From assembly GCA_024276815.1 (NCBI GenBank), contig JAJRWM010000034.1:1-10006 (forward strand): a stretch of 10,006 nt of DNA. The letters run 5' to 3'. Position 1 is the stretch's first letter. The number at the start of each line of letters is the position of its first letter. This DNA comes from a bacterium (GTDB lineage: Bacteria > JACRDZ01 > JAJRWM01). Positions 5,099-10,006 of this stretch are shown piece after piece. The position numbers and the translations under genes were made by a program. The notes under the pieces are model-generated. The model was not told the origin of the DNA. It saw nothing but the letters and a program-made list of their open reading frames with translations, and searched no databases.

Positions 5099-6559
5099 AT
5101 GGCATATAAAGATTTGATGGATTTTATCGCGACCCTGGAAAAAAACAACCAGTTAGTCCGCATAAAAAAAGAAGTTGATTTTTTCCTGGAGATCGCCGAA
5201 ATCAACAACCGCGTAGTGTCCGAATACGGCCCGGCTCTCCTCTTTGAGAACATCAAGGGTTACAAGATGCCGGTCCTGATCAACGCGCTGGGAACGTACG
5301 AGAGACTGGCGCTGGCCTTTGAAGTAAATCATATCGAGGATATCGCCAACAACATCAGGGAGGTTTTCAAAGGCGAACCGCCGGCTACTTTCTGGCAGAA
5401 GATCAAAAAACTGTCCCAGTTGCGCAAGTTCGCCCACATCGCTCCCAGGATGGTCTCCGGCGCCCCCTGCCAGGAAGTCGTCAACACGGAAAATCCCAGT
5501 CTGGCCGCGATTCCGGTCCTGCATTTCTGGCCCGGAGACGGGGGCCGTTTTATAACCCTGCCGATGGTCTTCACCAAAAACCCCGAGACCGGTTCCCGCA
5601 ACTGCGGGATGTACCGGCTACAGGTGCATGACAAGCGCACGCTGGGTATGCACTGGCATATCCACAAACACGCCGCTCACCATTACCGGCTGGCTGAAGA
5701 AAAGAATCAGCCGCTGGAGGTAGCCATCGCGATTGGCGGCGACCCGGCGACTTATTTCGCCTCCGGCGCGCCCCTGCCCGATGAAGTGGATGAAATGCTG
5801 CTGGCTGGCTTCTTAAGGAACAAGCCGGTGGAACTGGTTAAATGTAAAACCGTGGACCTGGAAGTCCCGGCCAACGCCGATATTATTCTCGAGGGAGTAT
5901 GCCTTCCCGGGGAAAAACATTTAGAGGGTCCTTTTGGCGACCACACCGGCTACTATTCTCCGGCGGAGGATTATCCGGTGTTTCATCTAAAGGCCATCAC
6001 GATGCGTAAGAACCCGGTTTACGTGACGACCATGACCGGTAAGCCGCCCCGCGAGGATTGCTATATGGGGCAGGCCCTGGTAAAAATTTTCCGCCCTTTG
6101 CTGCAGATGACCCTGCCGGAAATTACCGACATGAATTTGCCGCAGGAGGGGGTTTTTCACAACATCGCCATTGTCGCCATCGACAAGCACTACCCGGGGC
6201 ACGCGCGGAAAGTCATGAGCGCTTTATGGGGACTGGGGCAAATGATGTTTACCAAGATCATCATCGTGGTAGACAAGGAAGTTAACGTCCATGATTTGAG
6301 CGAAGTTATCTGGCGGGTCGGCAACAGCATTGATCCCAAAAACGACGTCATGTTTACCGAAGGGCCGGTTGACGCTCTGGACCATGCCAGCCGCACCCCG
6401 ATCATTGGCAGCAAAATGGGGATTGACGCCACCCGGAAGTGGCCCGAGGAAGGTCATACCCGGAAGTGGCCGGATCTGGCTGAAATGGATAAGGGCACGA
6501 TCAGGATGGTCACCAGGCAATGGTCTGAATATGGAATTGATTTAAAGAAGAAAATTTAA
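5099..6559 (+). CDS. UbiD-family prenylated-FMN decarboxylase (MqnL/UbiD-like)
   Basis: This 486-aa protein is a full-length UbiD-type decarboxylase, using prenylated FMN made by a UbiX partner that is not in this window. Visible motifs: RNCGMYRLQ (167-175) with N168 and R173 in the cofactor-binding strand, HWHIHKHAAHHY (185-196) with H191, DEVDEMLLAGFLR (228-240) with a conserved Glu, and EGPFGDHTGYYSP (276-288) with E276 and D281. These give the E(D)-R-E catalytic set, so the enzyme looks intact. With the adjacent UbiA-like and nearby UbiE-like genes, the best role is decarboxylation of a polyprenyl-dihydroxynaphthoate (futalosine-pathway MqnL) or of a polyprenyl-hydroxybenzoate. The first is favoured in an anaerobe but is inferred. 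The ATG at 5099 is preceded by AGGGGA with good spacing; an ATG at 5095 is out of frame. The next gene starts two bases after the stop. Confidence 0.92.
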   Translation: MAYKDLMDFIATLEKNNQLVRIKKEVDFFLEIAEINNRVVSEYGPALLFENIKGYKMPVLINALGTYERLALAFEVNHIEDIANNIREVFKGEPPATFWQKIKKLSQLRKFAHIAPRMVSGAPCQEVVNTENPSLAAIPVLHFWPGDGGRFITLPMVFTKNPETGSRNCGMYRLQVHDKRTLGMHWHIHKHAAHHYRLAEEKNQPLEVAIAIGGDPATYFASGAPLPDEVDEMLLAGFLRNKPVELVKCKTVDLEVPANADIILEGVCLPGEKHLEGPFGDHTGYYSPAEDYPVFHLKAITMRKNPVYVTTMTGKPPREDCYMGQALVKIFRPLLQMTLPEITDMNLPQEGVFHNIAIVAIDKHYPGHARKVMSALWGLGQMMFTKIIIVVDKEVNVHDLSEVIWRVGNSIDPKNDVMFTEGPVDALDHASRTPIIGSKMGIDATRKWPEEGHTRKWPDLAEMDKGTIRMVTRQWSEYGIDLKKKI

Positions 6560-6561
6560 TC

Positions 6562-7434
6562 ATGACGGGAAATGTCTGGGACACTCTGAAGCTTCTTCAT
6601 CGGCTGACTCTGTTTAAAAGAACCATGTTAATCCTGCCGTTCGCCTTTATCGGCATGATCCTGGCCGCCGGCGGTCTGCCCAGTTTCTGGCAGATATTCT
6701 GGATACTGGTGGCTTTAATTTCCTCGCGTAATTTAGGCATGGCCCTTAACCGCCTGATCGACCACAAGATCGACGCGGTCAATCCCCGCACCAAGAGCCG
6801 TTTTTTACCTACCGGCCAATTACAACCTTGGCAGGTTTCCTTGTTCGCCGCTGCGATGCTCGCTTTTTTCCTGTTAGCCGCCGGCATGTTGAATCCCTTG
6901 TGTTTAAAGCTCTCGCCGCTGCCCATCGCTTTGATCAGCCTGTATCCTTTCATGAAGCGTTTCACCTGGACGCTGCACCTGGTTTTAGGGCTGGTTATGG
7001 CCTTCGCGCCCTTTGGCAGTTGGGTCGCCATCCGCGGCAGCATTGACCTGCCGGCGATTATTCTTTCCCTGGCGGTGGTTTTCTGGGTCGCCGGTTTTGA
7101 TGTCATTTCCGATACCAGGGACACTGATTATTACCAAGCGAACTGTCTCTACTCCCTGCCCTGCTGGCTGGGCATTGAACGCGCCTTATATGTAGCGAAA
7201 TTTTTCCACCTGGTCACCTTGCTGTTCCTGGTCTGGCTTTATTTCTTGTTGCCCCTGGGTGTTTTTTACCTGATCGGCCTGGTCTTTGGTTGCGGCATTC
7301 TGCTCTACGAGCACCACATTGTGACCCCTCAGGATTTATCCCAGGTTCCGACCGCTTTTCTTTCCGTCAACACGACGATGGGCATGACCTTATTTATATT
7401 CACTCTGCTTGACGTTTATTTAGGCCACTCATAA
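6562..7434 (+). CDS. UbiA-family polyprenyltransferase (MqnP-like)
   Basis: This 290-aa intramembrane prenyltransferase has about eight or nine predicted helices. It would attach a polyprenyl chain from its diphosphate to an aromatic acid. The first Asp-rich motif is NRLIDHKID (N63, D67, D71), which binds Mg-diphosphate. The second is GFDVISDTRDTDYYQ (179-193). There D180 and D187 align with the conserved Asp pair spacing, but the final Asp of the usual QDxxxD is Tyr (Y191), with D189 nearby. SLYPFMKRFT (126-135) is the typical UbiA segment. It lies two bases after the UbiD-like gene, so a shared pathway is very likely: prenylation, then decarboxylation and methylation. The substrate (1,4-dihydroxy-6-naphthoate or 4-hydroxybenzoate) cannot be decided from sequence. 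The ribosome site before the ATG is weak, suggesting coupling to ubiD. Confidence 0.9.
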   Translation: MTGNVWDTLKLLHRLTLFKRTMLILPFAFIGMILAAGGLPSFWQIFWILVALISSRNLGMALNRLIDHKIDAVNPRTKSRFLPTGQLQPWQVSLFAAAMLAFFLLAAGMLNPLCLKLSPLPIALISLYPFMKRFTWTLHLVLGLVMAFAPFGSWVAIRGSIDLPAIILSLAVVFWVAGFDVISDTRDTDYYQANCLYSLPCWLGIERALYVAKFFHLVTLLFLVWLYFLLPLGVFYLIGLVFGCGILLYEHHIVTPQDLSQVPTAFLSVNTTMGMTLFIFTLLDVYLGHS

Positions 7435-8078
7435 TGAAGCAGTTATTTGAACTTCAGCCCCAAAGGATGAAAGTACTGGTAGTCGCCAACCTGCTGGCGA
7501 TCATCGGCTTTTTCCTGCTCTATCAGCCTTTCAGCCCAAGGCCTTACTCCAACCTGGTTTACTTTTTCCTGATGCTTCTCGGCGGGATTCACCTGGCTGG
7601 AGCAACCAATTATCAGTTCCTGAAGGAAAACCCCGGGGTCATTCCCCTGACGTTGGGCGGCTCCGCTTTAATGTTGATCATATATGGCCTGATGCGTTAC
7701 GCGCACGCGTTTTTTGCCGCCAATCCGGAATTCGCCGGGCTGGTTGACGTCAACCAGTGGAGTTTTTTTGTCCAGCCCTGGATAGAGATGAATCCTTTTC
7801 TTTCGGTCAGCGGCGTGATTATGATCGTAGTCGCCTTGGAATACTTTTACCGGGCCTATCTTCAGGAGTTTTTCTCGGAGCATTTTTCACCGCGAAAGGC
7901 GATCCTGCTCACCGCCTTATTGAGCGGGATAAGAGGCTGGGGGGGCGGTTCGCTGGCCGGCCCCATTGATTTTCTGCTGGGGCTGATCTGGGGTTGGGTT
8001 TATTACCGGGGCGGCTTGTTGCCGGCGATTATTGTCCACCTTTGCTGGGATATCCCTTTTGTTTATTTCGCCCCCTGA
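7434..8078 (+). CDS. CPBP-family (CAAX protease-like) membrane protein with altered motifs
   Basis: This 214-aa protein has about six predicted membrane segments. The C-terminal half resembles the CPBP intramembrane metalloprotease (Abi/Rce1-like) family. ALEYFYRAYLQEFF (134-147) carries the E-x3-R of motif 1 (E136, R140), though the usual double Glu is single. GLIWGWVYYRGGLLPAIIVHLCWD (183-206) is the classic last block with H202. Motif 2, usually FxxxH, is missing: the equivalent helix end reads LLSGIRGWGGG (162-172). With one of the two metal-binding histidine sites lost, protease activity is doubtful. The ATG shares one base with the ubiA stop (TAATG), so it is co-translated with the quinone genes. 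Its role there is unknown. It is the last gene of the plus-strand operon. Confidence 0.75.
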   Translation: MKQLFELQPQRMKVLVVANLLAIIGFFLLYQPFSPRPYSNLVYFFLMLLGGIHLAGATNYQFLKENPGVIPLTLGGSALMLIIYGLMRYAHAFFAANPEFAGLVDVNQWSFFVQPWIEMNPFLSVSGVIMIVVALEYFYRAYLQEFFSEHFSPRKAILLTALLSGIRGWGGGSLAGPIDFLLGLIWGWVYYRGGLLPAIIVHLCWDIPFVYFAP

Positions 8079-8255
8079 CAGAGAGAGGCAAAGATAAAAC
8101 CTTCTAAAGCGCTTAACAAGCCAGGTAAGGCAGAGGAACCTTGGGGGAATTCTTTTCAGACAGAAACCACTCCCCACCCCCCCTCACAAAAACTTTAGTC
8201 GGCAGTTGGCAAAAGAAACTTCCGGTAATGGTGAAAGATTTCCCCCCACCCATAT
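8079..8255. other. Convergent intergenic gap with no clear terminator
   Basis: The 177 bases between the convergent CPBP and glycosyltransferase genes contain a weak hairpin (CCAGGT at 8121-8126 with ACCTTGG at 8138-8144, one bulge) followed by TTCTTTT, the only terminator candidate I can offer. There are also C-runs at about 8172-8185 and 8241-8250. The segment TTGGGGGAATTCTTTTCAG (8141-8159) resembles a segment inside the MITE-like element. Confidence 0.35.
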
Positions 8256-9863
8256 TTATCCGGCCCGAAAACCTTGGTTTGGTTTCATTTTTTTAAAAAT
8301 GGTTATCCGGGGATGGTCGAACAGCCGGAAAGTCAGTTCGGCGTAGTCATCCTTGATGGTCCAGCCGAAGATTCGCGGATAACGCTTGAAGCTCTTTATC
8401 TTCACGAAACCAAGCCGTTCGGCAAACAGCTCCCGGTAGAATCTGGAGAGAACCGGGAACCTTTTGGGCAGTCGGGCGAAGCGGCTGTAGTTATTGGAAC
8501 TCAGAATAAGATAATCCGCCTTTTTCAAAGCGATATCCAGCAATGCCTTGCGGCTTCGGGGGTTATTGTTCTGGTAAAACAAATCCAGGTTAACCAGTGA
8601 AAGACCATGATTTTCCGGCAAAAGATCCGTGAGGATAAAGCCTTCGTCGACTTCGGTCAGCGTCTTTTTGCCAACCGCTTCGTTCATCAGGAACCGGCTG
8701 GCTTCGATACGGCTGTCGGGATGGCGGTAAATATTAAGATAGGCCGCGCTGTAGATGAAAGTCCCTAAAACAACTGATAAGATGATCGCGTTTCTTAACT
8801 TGACCGACCGCCACCGACCGCCTGTCAGCCAGTCAGCGGCCAGGATATTCAAAAAGGGAATTACGGGAATGGTATAGCGGATAAATTTAACCTGCCAGTT
8901 GGCGGTCAGGATCAAATAGGGCAATATCCAGCTCAGGAGATAGTAATATTTTTCATCCGTTTTATTCAACGCCCGGAAGACACTCAGGAAAAGCGCTAAA
9001 GCCAGGGGAAAGCCGACCGCCCAGGGGTAGAGAGCGGTTAGTTCATATAACCCCTTGACCCGGTCGAGAAACTGCACGGTCCAAGGAGGCAGGACGATAC
9101 CCTTGACCATCAAAGCGTTCCAGAGCAGATCGGCCGACGTGCTTTTGCGCCAGTAACTCGCCGGTTCCAGCAAGCAATAAGGATTCAGGCCCAGAAATAT
9201 TGTTATGGATAACAGAATGGTCGCCCAGACAGACGGATGGAGCATCGCCTTGACCCGGTCGCCAAAGCCGTTACGATAGCCAAGATGCGCGGTAATTAAC
9301 GGCACGATCAGCAGTATCGAGACCAGCTTTACGGAGGCGGCCAGGCCCATGAAAATCCCGAACCACAGATAATACCGTTTCTCGCGGGTTTTCAGGATAT
9401 CGAAACCGGCGTTCAACGCCAGGGCGATAAAAAGCAGCAAGGGGGTCTCGGCAGTATAGAAGTGGCTTTCCCGCCAGAGAACAACGCTGCAAGCGGTAAA
9501 AACAGCAGCCAGCAGTCCCACGCGGCTGTCGTGAAATTTTTCGCCTAACCGATAGATAACAAACACCGTGAAAATTCCCAGGCAAGCCCCGACAACCCGA
9601 CTGCCTAAAAGGAGGTTTTCCGGCGAGTGGAAGATTAACTTCAGCGGCAGGATTAAATAAAACAGCAAGGCCCCGTAAGCTGAAAACATCGGGTTAAAGG
9701 AGCCGCTGGTCCTGATGTTTCCGGCCAATTTCCAGGTCACGGCCTGAACATTTCTTTCATCAATATGCAAACTGAAAGGCCGGCCCCAGTTTAGACCGTA
9801 CAAGCGGAAAAAAGCCGCCAGCGCCAGGATCACAACCAGGAACAGATGTTTTTTTCTTATCAC
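8256..9863 (-). CDS. Membrane glycosyltransferase, GT39/ArnT-PMT type
   Basis: This 535-aa GT-C fold glycosyltransferase uses polyprenyl-phosphate sugars at the periplasmic face. After the first helix (about 6-22) comes LHIDERNV (32-39), the acidic DE pair (D35, E36) that acts as catalytic base in GT39/PMT-like enzymes. RESHFYTAETP (131-141) matches the second conserved loop of this group. Some ten or more membrane segments run to about residue 370, followed by a soluble C-terminal part (about 380-535) rich in Arg and Tyr. The start is GTG at 9863 with AAGGGG about nine bases upstream. It begins 13 bases after the stop of the partial Ig-like gene, so they form one operon. Acceptor and sugar are unknown; cell-surface polysaccharide, lipid or protein glycosylation are all possible. 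It is transcribed towards the quinone operon and appears unrelated to it. Confidence 0.87.
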   Translation of the reverse strand: MIRKKHLFLVVILALAAFFRLYGLNWGRPFSLHIDERNVQAVTWKLAGNIRTSGSFNPMFSAYGALLFYLILPLKLIFHSPENLLLGSRVVGACLGIFTVFVIYRLGEKFHDSRVGLLAAVFTACSVVLWRESHFYTAETPLLLFIALALNAGFDILKTREKRYYLWFGIFMGLAASVKLVSILLIVPLITAHLGYRNGFGDRVKAMLHPSVWATILLSITIFLGLNPYCLLEPASYWRKSTSADLLWNALMVKGIVLPPWTVQFLDRVKGLYELTALYPWAVGFPLALALFLSVFRALNKTDEKYYYLLSWILPYLILTANWQVKFIRYTIPVIPFLNILAADWLTGGRWRSVKLRNAIILSVVLGTFIYSAAYLNIYRHPDSRIEASRFLMNEAVGKKTLTEVDEGFILTDLLPENHGLSLVNLDLFYQNNNPRSRKALLDIALKKADYLILSSNNYSRFARLPKRFPVLSRFYRELFAERLGFVKIKSFKRYPRIFGWTIKDDYAELTFRLFDHPRITIFKKMKPNQGFRAG

Positions 9864-9876
9864 AGGCCCGCCCCTT

Positions 9877-10006
9877 TTAAAACAAAGCGCTCAGCTCCGG
9901 CGGAGTGTTGTCGACATTAAGGTAATAATAATTTGTTCCGGGCGGCCGGGCAACGCCGGCGTTATTGCTGACGATAATGGAATAACTATGAGAGCCTTCG
10001 GACAGG
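9877..10006 (-). CDS. C-terminal end of a probable Ig-like-domain surface protein (partial)
   Basis: An open minus-strand frame enters from the right edge and ends at TAA 9877-9879, giving 42 residues. It starts LSEGSHSYSIIVSNNAGVA and then has NYYYLNVDNTPPELSALF. The pattern L-x-E-G-x-H-x-Y-x-I-x-V followed by a NAG turn and VDNTPPEL is typical of the last strands of bacterial Ig-like repeats in secreted or surface proteins, where VDxTPP marks the domain boundary. The rest lies outside the window. Its stop is 13 bases before the glycosyltransferase GTG, suggesting co-transcription. With only 42 residues the fold call is tentative, but the coding frame is clear. Confidence 0.6.
   Translation of the reverse strand, partial: LSEGSHSYSIIVSNNAGVARPPGTNYYYLNVDNTPPELSALF

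Noticed and set aside
4890-5117. A 75-codon plus-strand frame upstream of ubiD
   Set aside because: It starts with TTG inside the MITE-like element, lacks a ribosome site, runs across the ubiD promoter and overlaps the ubiD start; the protein shows no recognisable features.
8172-8250. G-quadruplex on the minus strand from the C-runs
   Set aside because: Neither local cluster gives four well-spaced G-tracts; the runs are too far apart for a convincing quadruplex.

Overview
This window looks like a chromosomal piece of an anaerobic, Gram-negative-type bacterium of moderate GC content. The best guess is Desulfobacterota (former Deltaproteobacteria) or a nearby lineage. The reasons are an F0 gene block (AtpZ, AtpI-like, subunit a, then probably subunit c) with no F1 genes beside it, and a UbiD/UbiA/UbiE-type quinone gene set of the kind used in the futalosine route to menaquinone. 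This placement is inferred from gene content; there is no rRNA or other marker gene. No tRNA, rRNA, CRISPR array or transposase gene was seen.

Layout. (1) Positions 1-2784, minus strand: one tight run reading tatC, a PII-like gene, atpZ, atpI-like, atpB, and the probable first codons of atpE at the window edge. (2) Positions 2785-2943: a gap holding an 18-bp palindrome. (3) Positions 2944-4685, minus strand: a U32-family iron-sulfur protein gene interrupted by one in-frame TAA, coupled by an ATGA overlap to a UbiE/MenG-like methyltransferase. (4) Positions 4686-5098: a divergent, AT-rich control region. It holds a promoter for the U32 operon whose spacer is a TetR/FadR-like operator, a 190-bp MITE-like element with 17-bp terminal inverted repeats and a perfect 9-bp target duplication, and an extended -10 promoter for ubiD. 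(5) Positions 5099-8078, plus strand: ubiD-like decarboxylase, ubiA-like prenyltransferase, and a divergent CPBP-family membrane protein, packed as an operon. (6) Positions 8256-10006, minus strand: a GT39-type glycosyltransferase preceded by the C-terminal end of what looks like an Ig-like-domain protein.

How the genes fit together. The divergent block 2944-8078 carries a polyprenyl transferase (UbiA/MqnP type), a prenylated-FMN decarboxylase (UbiD/MqnL type) and a C-methyltransferase (UbiE/MenG type). These are the last three steps of menaquinone synthesis through 1,4-dihydroxy-6-naphthoate. The U32 protein belongs to the superfamily of the oxygen-independent hydroxylases UbiU/UbiV, so a quinone-modifying role is possible but unproven. 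The block 1-2784 places a membrane exporter subunit and a PII-like sensor in front of F0 genes, suggesting co-expression of membrane-energy functions.

The observations most worth following up are the MITE with its clean target duplication, the single nonsense codon in the U32 gene, the PII-like protein in the tatC-F0 operon, and the operator inside the U32 promoter.
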